From: Lysobacterales bacterium UBA2790
GTDB lineage: Bacteria > Pseudomonadota > Gammaproteobacteria > Xanthomonadales > Xanthomonadaceae
Length of the DNA stretch: 11,976 nt
Assembly (NCBI GenBank): GCA_002352135.1
Contig: DEHW01000064.1
Span: 4,820-16,795, forward strand
Direction: 5' to 3'
Shown here: positions 1 to 7,833 of the stretch, piece after piece
Layout of the letters: the number at the start of each line of letters is the position of its first letter
Position numbering within the stretch: the stretch's first letter is position 1
Translations under genes and position numbers: made by a program
The notes under the pieces: generated by a model
The model's database searches: none
Seen by the model: only the letters and a program-made list of their open reading frames with translations
What the model was told of the DNA's origin: nothing

Positions 1-1797
1 CACGACGACCAGCACGGCACCGCGATCATCGTCGGCGCGGCAGTGTTGAACGCCCTCGAAGTGGTCGGCAAACCGATCGGCGAGGTCAAACTCGCCACCT
101 CGGGCGCGGGTGCCGCAGGCATCGCCTGTCTCGACATGCTGGTCGCGCTGGGCATGCGCAAGGAAAACATCTTGGCTGTGGACCGCGAGGGCGTGCTGTA
201 CACCGGACGCGACCACATGGACGCCGACAAGCGTCGCTATGCGCGCGACACCGACAAGCGCACGCTCAGCGACATCATGCAGGGTGCCGATGTGTTCCTC
301 GGCCTGTCGGCGGGCAATATCCTCAGCGAAGACATGCTGCGCAGCATGGCGGAGCGGCCGATCATCCTGGCACTGGCCAATCCGACTCCGGAAGTCAGCC
401 CGGATCTGGCCAAGCGTGTGCGACCCGACTGCATCATCGCCACCGGCCGCTCGGACTACCCGAATCAGGTCAACAACGCCTTGTGCTTCCCGTACATCTT
501 CCGTGGCGCGCTGGATGTTGGCGCCACCACCATCAACGAAGCCATGAAACTGGCCTGCGTGAAGTCGATTGCCGAGCTCGCGCGCAAGGAAGCCAGCGAT
601 CTCGGCAATGCTTACGCCGGTGAAACCCCGTCATTCGGACCCGAATACCTGATTCCGCGTCCGTTCGACCCGCGCCTGCTGGTGTCCTTGGCACCCGCCG
701 TCGCCGAAGCAGCGATGGCCTCGGGCGTGGCCGCGCGTCCGATGACGGACATGGATGCCTACCGCGAACGATTGAGTCTGTTCGTGTTCCGCACCGGCCT
801 CCTGATGAAGCCGGTGATGGAGCGCGCAAAGGCCGATCTGCAGCGCGTGGTGTATGCCGAAGGCGAAGAGGAAACCACCCTGCGCGCGGTGCAGACGGTG
901 GTCGACGAGCGCATCGCCAAGCCGGTGCTGATCGGTCGCCCCGCGGTGATCGAGTCACGCATCAAACGTCTGGGCCTGCGCATTCGTCCAGGCGTGGATG
1001 TGGAGGTCACCAATATCGATGACGACCCGCGCTTCAACGAATACTGGCAGCTCTACCACCAGATCATGCAGCGTCGTGGCGTCACTCCGGATGCAGCGAA
1101 GGCACTGGTCCGCTCGCGCTCGACCGTGATTGCTGCGCTGATGGTGCGCCGTGGCGAGGCCGATGCCCTGCTCTGCGGTCTGGTCGGTCGCTACCAGAAG
1201 AAGGCCAAGCACGTCCTCGACATCCTCGGCAGCGATCAAGGCGAAGAGAAAGTCGCCGCACTGTCCGCCGTGCTCAACGACAAGGGCGTGTTCTTCTTCA
1301 CCGACACCCACATGCAGTTCGACCCGACCGCCGAACAGATCGCCGAGAGCGCGCTGCAGTCGGCTTATCGACTGCGCCTGTTCGGCGTCGAACCGAAAGT
1401 GGCGTTGATCAGCCACAGCAACTTCGGCAGCAGCGATAACCCCAGCGCGCAGAAGATGCGCGACGCGCTGAAGAAGATCCGCATCCGTGCACCGAAGCTG
1501 GAGGTCGAAGGCGAGATGCACGTCGACGCCGCCTTGAACGAGGACGTGCGCAATCGTCTGTTCCCCAATTCGCGCCTGAAGGGCAGCGCGAATCTGCTGG
1601 TCTTCCCCAATCTCGACACCGCCAACACCGCCTACAACCTGGTGCGCAGCATGACCGATGGTGTCGGTCTGGGACCGATTCTGATGGGGCCGTCGCACAG
1701 CGCCCATGTGCTCACCGCCTCGGCCACGGTTCGCCGCATGATCAACATGACCGCGATTGCCGCGGTGGAAGCACAAGTCCGTAAGGCGATGCGCTGA
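1..1797 (+). CDS. maeB: NADP-dependent malic enzyme with C-terminal phosphotransacetylase-like domain (5' end outside window)
   Basis: This enzyme oxidatively decarboxylates malate to pyruvate and CO2, making NADPH in the cytoplasm, and links the TCA cycle to pyruvate. The frame is open from base 1 and gives 598 residues. Full MaeB proteins are about 760 residues, so roughly 160 N-terminal residues lie upstream. The first visible residues are HDDQHGTAII, the conserved metal/substrate-site stretch of malic enzymes. The dinucleotide-binding loop SGAGAAG follows at about residues 34-40, and ALANPTPE and FPYIFRGALDV are further family motifs. From about residue 266 (QRVVYAEGE) to the end is a phosphotransacetylase-like domain. 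In the characterised MaeB family this domain is regulatory (acetyl-CoA sensing) rather than an active acyltransferase. The stop is TGA at 1795-1797. The GTG at 43 is an internal valine, not the start. Nothing looks degraded. The next gene starts 13 bp downstream. Confidence 0.95.
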   Translation, partial: HDDQHGTAIIVGAAVLNALEVVGKPIGEVKLATSGAGAAGIACLDMLVALGMRKENILAVDREGVLYTGRDHMDADKRRYARDTDKRTLSDIMQGADVFLGLSAGNILSEDMLRSMAERPIILALANPTPEVSPDLAKRVRPDCIIATGRSDYPNQVNNALCFPYIFRGALDVGATTINEAMKLACVKSIAELARKEASDLGNAYAGETPSFGPEYLIPRPFDPRLLVSLAPAVAEAAMASGVAARPMTDMDAYRERLSLFVFRTGLLMKPVMERAKADLQRVVYAEGEEETTLRAVQTVVDERIAKPVLIGRPAVIESRIKRLGLRIRPGVDVEVTNIDDDPRFNEYWQLYHQIMQRRGVTPDAAKALVRSRSTVIAALMVRRGEADALLCGLVGRYQKKAKHVLDILGSDQGEEKVAALSAVLNDKGVFFFTDTHMQFDPTAEQIAESALQSAYRLRLFGVEPKVALISHSNFGSSDNPSAQKMRDALKKIRIRAPKLEVEGEMHVDAALNEDVRNRLFPNSRLKGSANLLVFPNLDTANTAYNLVRSMTDGVGLGPILMGPSHSAHVLTASATVRRMINMTAIAAVEAQVRKAMR

Positions 1798-1810
1798 ACA
1801 ACGACCCGAC

Positions 1811-3055
1811 ATGACCGCCATTCTCCCGTTCTGGCAACGGCTACGCGCCATTTCGCTGTACCCGTTCCAGAGTGCCGCGCTGTACACGGTGATCGTTTTG
1901 ACCGTGCTCATCGCGGTCGGCGGGCTGCTGCCGGTCGTGGGCTTCCTGCTGATCCTGCTGAGCTGGTTGGCCGCCCTCAAGTACGCCTTCGAGATTCTGC
2001 TGACCACCGCCAACGGACGACTTGAAGCACCGGAAAGCGTGCTCGGCATCGGCAACTCGGTGGTATGGAGTTTCCTGGTGCTGCAGATCGTCAGCGTGTT
2101 CGTGCCGATGATCGTGGCAATGGCGGCATCGGTGGAACTCGGCACTCTGTTGCTGTGGCTCATAATGTTCCTTCAGCCTGCCGCGATCATGGCCCTGGGC
2201 ATGACGCAAAGCCTGCTCAGCGCGCTTGACCCGTCGCTCTGGCTACGCCTGGTGACCCGCATCGGCTGGCCCTATCCGGCCCTGGTTGGCTTGCTGCTGG
2301 TGATCCAATACAGCGCGGCCAATGCCACGGGACTGTTGGGTGCCATGCTGCCCGCCGTGCTCGCCGAACCGCTGATCACGGTCTTTGCGCTGTGGGCTTT
2401 GTTTGCCACTTTTCATTTGATGGGCTACCTGCTTTGGCAGTACCACGGAGCGCTGGGATTCGAACCCACCGCGCCCGAACGCGTGGTCAACCAACGCGAA
2501 GCGCAGGAGCAGCAACTGCAGGACGCGGTCACCCAGGCCGTGCAGGGCGGTGACATCGCATCCGCCTTGCGCCTGATTCGCGAAGAGCTGCGCTCACGTG
2601 CATTGCCGATTCCGCTGCACGACCTGTATCGACGACTGCTGCGTCAGCAAGGCGACCAGGCGGCATTGCTGGAACACGGACGTCTGTTCATGCATCTCCT
2701 GCTGGTCGAAAAGCAGGATCGTCGTGCCCTGGGCCTGGCTCGCGAATGTCTGGATCTGGATGCCCACTTCACCGCACCGGACATCGAGGACAGCATTCGT
2801 CTGGCCGAACGTGCCGCGCAGTCAGGCCAATCCAGCCTCGCCGTCGATCTGCTGCTGGCCGCCGTGCACGCCGATTCCAGGCATCCCGAAATGCCGCGCT
2901 GGACGTGGCGCGCGGTCGATCTGCTGTTGCGTCAGCCGGGACGTGAAGCGCAAGCGCTCAGCCTGCTGGACAAAGCACTTCCCCGCTGCGACGACCCCGC
3001 CCTGCGCGACAGCCTGGAAGGACTGCGGCGCAGTTTGGCTGGGGCCGTCGGGTAG
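1811..3055 (+). CDS. Multi-pass membrane protein (DUF4013-like) with C-terminal helical-repeat tail
   Basis: This is a 414-residue inner-membrane protein of unknown function. Hydrophobic segments lie at about residues 25-55 (probably a hairpin of two), 85-107, 113-133, 155-177 and 183-210. They are followed by about 200 soluble residues (230-414) predicted to be almost all helical, with repeated L/A spacing that looks TPR-like. The overall look resembles DUF4013-type proteins of Xanthomonadales, but I recognise this only loosely. The ATG at 1811 is chosen because it lies 13 bp after the maeB stop and begins MTAILPFW, just before the membrane region. Extending to 1757 would put 18 basic residues inside maeB. 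No good Shine-Dalgarno sequence is visible, so translation may be coupled to maeB. The stop at 3053-3055 is 8 bp from the stop of the convergent rhomboid gene. Confidence 0.85.
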   Translation: MTAILPFWQRLRAISLYPFQSAALYTVIVLTVLIAVGGLLPVVGFLLILLSWLAALKYAFEILLTTANGRLEAPESVLGIGNSVVWSFLVLQIVSVFVPMIVAMAASVELGTLLLWLIMFLQPAAIMALGMTQSLLSALDPSLWLRLVTRIGWPYPALVGLLLVIQYSAANATGLLGAMLPAVLAEPLITVFALWALFATFHLMGYLLWQYHGALGFEPTAPERVVNQREAQEQQLQDAVTQAVQGGDIASALRLIREELRSRALPIPLHDLYRRLLRQQGDQAALLEHGRLFMHLLLVEKQDRRALGLARECLDLDAHFTAPDIEDSIRLAERAAQSGQSSLAVDLLLAAVHADSRHPEMPRWTWRAVDLLLRQPGREAQALSLLDKALPRCDDPALRDSLEGLRRSLAGAVG

Positions 3056-3063
3056 CGCGAATC

Positions 3064-4539
3064 TCAGCCCTGCTCAAGCAGAAAGCGGGCTTTCTGCGCC
3101 TGCGGGCTGTCCGGGTGTTGATCAAGGAGGCTCTGCAGCACGCGGCGTGCGGCGGCGTGGGCAAGCGATTCGCGCAGACGCAAAGCGATGCGCAGCCGCA
3201 GCATGGGCATCTGTGCTTGCAACTCAGGGTGTGTCTGCAGGCGTGGCAACAGTCCCAGAGCAGCTTCGATTTCGCCGCGCGCCAGCAGTTGTTGGATCAG
3301 GGTTTCCAGCGTCTTGCTCGGCAGTGTCGGCAGCAGCGCCGCATCGATTTCTGTCGTCACACGCGCTTTGGCGAGCAGTTCATCGACCGTGCTGACCGGC
3401 AGATCCAATACCCGGATCACCCGCTCGCCGATCCACTCGCTACGCCGCGCATTTTGCGCGCAGCGCAGTCGCGCCAGGGCCACATCAAATCGTTCCGGCG
3501 CCAACTTTTGCGCCGCAGCGAGATGGACTTCGGCGGTCTCCAACTGCAATTGACCCAAGGCGGCCTGACCGCGTTTGAACTCGGCTTCGGCGCGCTGCGC
3601 GGGCTGGCTTTCGTCTTCGGAATCGTCCAGCCAGTGCGTCCGAATGCCGCCGGTTTGCCGTAGCGCGAAGGCCAGCAGCGCACCACTCACGATGCCACCC
3701 GCATGGGCGGAATAGGCCACTTGACTGTCCGAAAAGCCCATCTGCAGCAGCTCCCAACCCAGCCAGATCGGCAGCAGCCAAAGAGCCGGTGCGCGCACGT
3801 AGTCGAAGACCACGAAGAACCAGTAGAACAAGCGCACACGACGCCAACCCCAGACCACGCAGAACGCGCCCATCAAGGCAGCGATGGCACCGGAGGCGCC
3901 CAGCGCTGAGGTCAACTCGCCACTCATCTCCGCCTGCCAGGCCAGACCCGCACCAATTCCGCCGAGCAGATACAACAGCCCGAAGCGCAGCGCGCCCAGC
4001 GGCGCCTCCACCAGCAGACCCAGTGCAATCAGAAACAACATGTTGCCCAGCAGGTGCTCCACGCTACCGTGCAAGAATATCGAGCTCAGATATTGCTCAG
4101 GTTGGGCGTCCGACGACGGCAGGGCGTGGTGTTCGGTCACGACGTCCGCCAACAGGGCTTCGCGGCGCACATCGAGCGATTGCCAGCGCTGCCAGTCTTC
4201 TGGCGAGGCAAACCACTGGCCCTGTTCGAGTCCTTCCCAAAAGCGCCGATCCGACTGCATCGCAACGTATCTGGCCCACGCACGCATCGATTCAGGCAGA
4301 TCCGCCTCCTCTTCCTGCATCGCGGGATCGCTGTCCGCTTGTTGCCGATAGCGCGCGTAGGCGTCGCTCTCCAGTTTCGCCAGTCCGCTGTCTTGCGCGT
4401 ACTGCTCTGCCGCCGCGCGCCGCTCGTCATCGCGCGCCTGCGGTCCGAAAAACACGAACACGTTGATCACCACCAGCAGGGCAGTCAGCCATGGGAAATT
4501 GCGCCGCGTCAGCGGGCGATGCAAGGGCAGAATCAGCAT
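3064..4539 (-). CDS. Rhomboid-family intramembrane serine protease with TPR-like C-terminal domain
   Basis: Rhomboids cut transmembrane substrates inside the bilayer with a Ser-His dyad. In this 491-residue protein, TM1 is about residues 16-32. It is followed by an unusually long charged loop (about 33-150) and then a helix containing HGSVEHLLGNM, with His162 and Asn166 matching the oxyanion-hole positions of GlpG. The catalytic motif GASGA places the nucleophile at Ser216, and AYSAHAGG places the base at His279. Both are present, so the enzyme should be active. Further TM segments lie near 183-202, 211-229, 238-258 and 274-293. Residues 310-491 form a soluble helical domain with TPR-like repeats, absent from minimal rhomboids and probably a partner-binding module. 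The ATG at 4539 has no clear Shine-Dalgarno sequence. The gene lies 80 bp downstream of the M50-like gene on the same strand, so the two are probably co-transcribed. The substrate is unknown. Confidence 0.92.
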   Translation of the reverse strand: MLILPLHRPLTRRNFPWLTALLVVINVFVFFGPQARDDERRAAAEQYAQDSGLAKLESDAYARYRQQADSDPAMQEEEADLPESMRAWARYVAMQSDRRFWEGLEQGQWFASPEDWQRWQSLDVRREALLADVVTEHHALPSSDAQPEQYLSSIFLHGSVEHLLGNMLFLIALGLLVEAPLGALRFGLLYLLGGIGAGLAWQAEMSGELTSALGASGAIAALMGAFCVVWGWRRVRLFYWFFVVFDYVRAPALWLLPIWLGWELLQMGFSDSQVAYSAHAGGIVSGALLAFALRQTGGIRTHWLDDSEDESQPAQRAEAEFKRGQAALGQLQLETAEVHLAAAQKLAPERFDVALARLRCAQNARRSEWIGERVIRVLDLPVSTVDELLAKARVTTEIDAALLPTLPSKTLETLIQQLLARGEIEAALGLLPRLQTHPELQAQMPMLRLRIALRLRESLAHAAARRVLQSLLDQHPDSPQAQKARFLLEQG

Positions 4540-4619
4540 GTGAAAGACAGGTCACGCAAGACGAGGCCGCAGCGTGAGCCGCGCGCTACGCGAGATCAAG
4601 AGGTGGGCGGCGTCCAGCG

Positions 4620-5390
4620 TCAGTTCGATTCCTCGACAGCCAAACTGCGCAGGAACAATCCGCTCGATCCCACTAGCAACAGTGCGCTCAACACGGCCAG
4701 CCCAGCGCCCCAAACCCAGTACGGTAACCAGAGCGCGGCTTCGATCTGCGCCACATCCGAGGGCATCGGTCCAGCGGAGGTCTGCGCGACGGCGGTGAAC
4801 AGGTAATCGGCGCGGCTGAAGCTGGCAAGACCGAGCTGGACGGCGATGAACAGGCTGCTCCATTGCAGCACGACCGGCGTACCGCGCAGGGCGAGCGCGG
4901 CAAGCCCGAGCCCCATGACGCCGGCGTAGAACAGCGTCAGCAGATTGCCCGCCCACAGCAGTACCAGCAGCGCGCAAAACAGGGCGCAGCCCATCAGCGC
5001 AATGCGGCTGCTCCGCTCGTGTCGGGCGGCCAGCAGCAACAGACTCGCGGCGATGGGCGGACCCAATAGTCCAGCCGCCGCAATCAGCGCGCTTTGCGGT
5101 GCATTGAATTGACCGCGATAGCTGGCGACACCGGAGCCATCGGCAAACAAGGCCAGCGATTCAAACGATCCGCCAAGCAGCAGTGCGGCCAACCCATGCC
5201 CAAACTCGTGCGCCAAGGTGGACCCCAACAGAATCGGCCAATGCAGCCAGATCGGCACCGGCAGCCAATGCAATGCCAGCGTGAGCAGCGCCACCACCAG
5301 CAGTGCGCGGAAGGCGCGTTGACGCGCACTGGACGGCGCTGACGACGCGATGACGGAAGAGGTGTCACCTTGCGGCGCTAATTTCGTCAC
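4620..5390 (-). CDS. M50B-like membrane-embedded zinc metalloprotease
   Basis: This 256-residue polytopic membrane protein has the zinc-binding motif HEFGH at residues 61-65, inside a hydrophobic helix (ILLGSTLAHEFGHGLAALLL). That arrangement is the hallmark of site-2-protease-type intramembrane metalloproteases (M50), in which the two His bind zinc and Glu is catalytic. The segment AAAGLLGPPIAASLLLL (about 104-120) fits a conserved M50B glycine-rich segment. Asp195, in SRADYLF, is a plausible third zinc ligand; that assignment is inference. There is no PDZ domain, so this is not RseP; it resembles the smaller M50B-like proteins (PF13398 type). The start is GTG at 5388-5390. The frame upstream meets a stop two codons after it, and a GGTGA lies at proper spacing. 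The gene is divergent from the PspA operon and upstream of the rhomboid gene, which suggests an envelope-proteolysis pair. A non-proteolytic M50B relative is possible. Confidence 0.85.
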   Translation of the reverse strand: MTKLAPQGDTSSVIASSAPSSARQRAFRALLVVALLTLALHWLPVPIWLHWPILLGSTLAHEFGHGLAALLLGGSFESLALFADGSGVASYRGQFNAPQSALIAAAGLLGPPIAASLLLLAARHERSSRIALMGCALFCALLVLLWAGNLLTLFYAGVMGLGLAALALRGTPVVLQWSSLFIAVQLGLASFSRADYLFTAVAQTSAGPMPSDVAQIEAALWLPYWVWGAGLAVLSALLLVGSSGLFLRSLAVEESN

Positions 5391-5403
5391 AATGCGTCAC
5401 CAT
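5362..5403. promoter_or_regulatory. Three helically phased GTCAC boxes between the divergent M50 and PspA genes (candidate operator)
   Basis: Three similar decamers occur: GTGTCACCTT (5362-5371), TCGTCACAAT (5384-5393) and GCGTCACCAT (5394-5403). Their starts are 22 and 10 bp apart, close to two turns and one turn of the helix. The last two are directly abutting and agree at 8 of 10 positions. The cluster covers the only space between the two divergent start codons. The first box lies inside the M50 coding region, and the third carries the M50 ribosome-binding site, so part of the similarity could be coincidence or ribosome-site constraint. No convincing sigma70 or sigma54 promoter could be placed here. 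Confidence 0.3.
5397..5401 (-). promoter_or_regulatory. Ribosome-binding site supporting the GTG start of the M50-like gene
   Basis: Read on the minus strand this is GGTGA, six bases before the GTG at 5390. No ATG exists in frame nearby and a stop codon sits at 5397-5399 in the same frame, so this site effectively decides the start. It overlaps the third GTCAC box described below. Confidence 0.45.
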
Positions 5404-5426
5404 TCGGCGCAGCCATCGGAGGCGGC

Positions 5427-6182
5427 ATGTTCTCACGCATTTCCAACTTGATTCGCGGCTTCTTCTCGCTGTTCATCACCGGCCTGGAAAAGAAAAACCC
5501 CGAAGCCCTGCTCGAACTTGAACAGGAGAACCTGCGCAAGCAGATCGCCAGCTATAACCAAGGTCTGGCCGCGCATGCCGGTCTGGCCGAGCGCCTGATC
5601 GGTCAGGTACGCAAGCTGGAAACCGAAGAAAAGGAACTGCGCGCCCGCACTGCCGCACACCTGCGAGCGGGCAACAAGGACGCCGCAGCTCAACACGCGC
5701 TGCGTCTGCAGACCGTCACCCGCGAGCTGGCCGAAAACCGTGCCCAGATGGAGCAAGCGGAAACCACCTACAAGGACCTGATCCGCGCACGCGATGTCGC
5801 GGTGAACGCCGCGCGCGCCAAGATCGAAAGCCTGAAAGGCGCGATCAATGACATGCGCATGAAGACCGCGATGGCCGAAATGAACGAGATGGCCTCGGGC
5901 ATGATCGGCCAGATTGGCGGCTCGGGCGACACGCTGAATCGCCTGCACGAAATGGTCGAAGAAGAGCGCAACAAGGCCGCCGGGCGTGCCCGCGTGGCGC
6001 GCGACTCGCTGGACATGAGCGAGGTCAACGTCAAGGAAGCCGAGATGAAGGCGCTGGCCGATCAGGCACTGGCCGATTTTGCTGCCGCCGAGGGCATCAG
6101 CCTGGGTGATAGCGAAGCCGCGCCTGCGGCCGCCTCGCGCAGCATGGGTGCGAAGCCTACCAGCGAAGGCGAGTCGGCCTGA
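5427..6182 (+). CDS. pspA: PspA/IM30 family (bacterial ESCRT-III-like) protein
   Basis: PspA/IM30 proteins bind stressed inner membranes from the cytoplasm and assemble into rods or rings that stabilise or remodel the bilayer. They are structural homologues of ESCRT-III. This 251-residue protein has a hydrophobic, amphipathic N-terminal helix (about 4-20, rich in Phe/Ile/Leu). The family-typical KKNPEALLE follows at 22-30, and then a long charged helical hairpin/coiled coil runs to about residue 220. The stretch KIESLKGAINDMRMKTAMAE (about 127-146) is the best family signature. The Ala/Ser-rich tail (about 225-251) is extra compared with the roughly 220-residue E. coli PspA. A good ribosome site, GGAGG (5418-5422), precedes ATG 5427. 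Only one base separates its TGA from the AAA+ ATG, so the two are co-translated. The E. coli partners PspF, PspB and PspC are absent from the window, so control must differ from the enteric system. Confidence 0.92.
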   Translation: MFSRISNLIRGFFSLFITGLEKKNPEALLELEQENLRKQIASYNQGLAAHAGLAERLIGQVRKLETEEKELRARTAAHLRAGNKDAAAQHALRLQTVTRELAENRAQMEQAETTYKDLIRARDVAVNAARAKIESLKGAINDMRMKTAMAEMNEMASGMIGQIGGSGDTLNRLHEMVEEERNKAAGRARVARDSLDMSEVNVKEAEMKALADQALADFAAAEGISLGDSEAAPAAASRSMGAKPTSEGESA

Positions 6183-6183
6183 G

Positions 6184-7833
6184 ATGGCCCTGCCCGAACA
6201 CGCACCCGACTGGGCGAAATCGCTGGCGCGCGGCTTTGAGAGCGGTGCGCACGGCCAATTCATCCTGCACGGCAATGTCGCCGACCGCTTCCTGCTGGAC
6301 GGTCGGCGCGTCGGCCTGGTGCGCTGTCTCGATCAATTGCTGCTGGGCGGCTTCGAGCTGGTCTTCGTCTTCGATGCGGGCAACGGCCTGAGTCTGCTGC
6401 GTGGCGGCGAGCGCCTCGCGCAATGGCCCGCCATGAAAGACATGCCCGCCCTGCCGCGCGAGCCAAGGGCGGCGATTGAATTGATCACTCGCTATCTGCG
6501 CTATCGCGCCAATCTCGCTGCCCTTGGCAAGGTCGAGCCCGAGCACGTCGCGGTGATCCTGCGTGGTGTCGAACAATGGCTGCCCGCCTCGCGTCAGGGT
6601 GACGCCGACATCGCCGCCATGGCCAGTCTGCTGCGCGACTGGGCCACCGAAGCACCATTCGCCGATATGGCCTTTGCCTCGGTATTGATCGTCGACCAAC
6701 TGGCCGACCTGCATCCGCTGCTGGTGATGCATCCACGCGTCTCCAAGGCGCGCATCGCCATGCCCGATGCGCCCACACTGGAGCAGGCCTTGGCGCAATT
6801 GCGAGTCGAACACCCGGCCGCATTCGATGCCGACCTGGGTGACCGCGAGGCGGCCCAGGCACTGGCGGGCGTCAGTCTCAGCGCACTGCAAAGCCTGGTC
6901 CGCGAACGCGCCCACGAGGGACGACGCCTGGGTCCGCAGGATTGGTCTGCGGTGAAGAAATCCCTGATCGAAACCGAAGCGGGCGATCTGATCGAGTTCA
7001 TCGAATCCAAGCGCAGTCTGGAGGATTACCACGCACAGGCCGCGCTCAAGACCTGGCTGCGTCAGGACATGCAGCTCTGGCAGCAAGGCGACCTGCGTGC
7101 GCTGCCGATGGGCTATCTGCTCTGCGGTCCGGTCGGTACGGGCAAGACCTATCTGGTCGAATGTCTGGCCGGTGAGGCCGGTGTGCCGGTGGTGAAATTG
7201 AAGAATTTCCGCGATCGCTGGGTCGGTTCCAGCGAAGGTAATCTGGAGAAGATTTTCCGCCTGATTCGCGCGCTGGGCCGCTGCATGGTGTTCGTTGACG
7301 AAGCCGACCAGACCTTGGGCAAGCGGGACGGCGGCAGCAGCGATAGCGGCCTGTCGGGTCGCATCTATTCGATGCTGGCACAGGAAATGTCGAACGGTGC
7401 CAATCGCGGACGCGTGATGTGGCTGCTGGCCAGCTCGCGACCGGATCTGATCGAGGTCGATCTCAAACGACCGGGCCGCGTTGACGTGAAGATTCCGCTG
7501 CTGCCCACCACCAGCGTGGAAGAAAGCGCCGGTCTCCTGCGTGCGCTGCTCAAACGCTTCGACATCGAATTGTCGGTCGCCGATCTGGTCAAGCTGCCGC
7601 TGCCGATTCTGCTCACACCCGGCGCAGCAGAAGCCTTGGCGGTGAAGGTCTATCGACAAAGCCGTACGCAATCGCAGGCCCCCTTGGACGCGCTGCGCAG
7701 CAGTCTGGATGGGTATCAGGCACCGGTGCCCGCCGATGTGCTGCGTCATCAGATGCGCCTGGCCATTCGTGAAGCGACCGACATGGCCTTCGTACCGCCG
7801 AGTCTGCGCGCGCTTGGCGAGGAAGCCGCATGA
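6184..7833 (+). CDS. Two-domain AAA+ ATPase, Vps4/katanin-like C-terminal module, in PspA operon
   Basis: This 549-residue soluble AAA+ ATPase is likely to use ATP to thread or disassemble a protein partner. The active module covers about residues 300-535: Walker A GPVGTGKT at 315-322, Walker B MVFVDEAD with Asp372-Glu373, and pore loop 1 RWVGSSEGNL (Trp346-Val-Gly), closely like Vps4/katanin/spastin. An arginine-finger region KRPGRVD covers 428-434. The usual sensor-1 Asn (ATNRP) is replaced, giving ASSRP with Ser418. Residues about 20-215 look like a second AAA fold that has lost its Walker A: ILHGNVADRF, then a VAVILRGVEQWLP strand, then VLIVDQLADLHP. Start ATG 6184 follows the pspA TGA after one base; an in-frame ATG at 6079 lies inside pspA and is rejected. 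The gene's last ATGA overlaps the next gene. Its obvious candidate substrate is the adjacent PspA protein (inference from ESCRT-III/Vps4 and synteny). No MIT or zinc-binding domain is visible. Confidence 0.9.
   Translation: MALPEHAPDWAKSLARGFESGAHGQFILHGNVADRFLLDGRRVGLVRCLDQLLLGGFELVFVFDAGNGLSLLRGGERLAQWPAMKDMPALPREPRAAIELITRYLRYRANLAALGKVEPEHVAVILRGVEQWLPASRQGDADIAAMASLLRDWATEAPFADMAFASVLIVDQLADLHPLLVMHPRVSKARIAMPDAPTLEQALAQLRVEHPAAFDADLGDREAAQALAGVSLSALQSLVRERAHEGRRLGPQDWSAVKKSLIETEAGDLIEFIESKRSLEDYHAQAALKTWLRQDMQLWQQGDLRALPMGYLLCGPVGTGKTYLVECLAGEAGVPVVKLKNFRDRWVGSSEGNLEKIFRLIRALGRCMVFVDEADQTLGKRDGGSSDSGLSGRIYSMLAQEMSNGANRGRVMWLLASSRPDLIEVDLKRPGRVDVKIPLLPTTSVEESAGLLRALLKRFDIELSVADLVKLPLPILLTPGAAEALAVKVYRQSRTQSQAPLDALRSSLDGYQAPVPADVLRHQMRLAIREATDMAFVPPSLRALGEEAA

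Noticed and set aside
955..2163. 402-residue open frame on the minus strand across the maeB end and the membrane-protein start
   Set aside because: It spans two plausible plus-strand genes, and its product is low-complexity His/Gln/Arg-rich without motifs.
5340..5426. Sigma54 (-24/-12) promoter upstream of pspA, as in enteric psp operons
   Set aside because: No properly spaced GG and GC elements resembling TGGCAC-N5-TTGC could be found, and no pspF-like activator gene is nearby.
5433..6275. 280-residue open frame on the minus strand opposite pspA
   Set aside because: Antisense shadow of a clear PspA-family gene; no domain signal.
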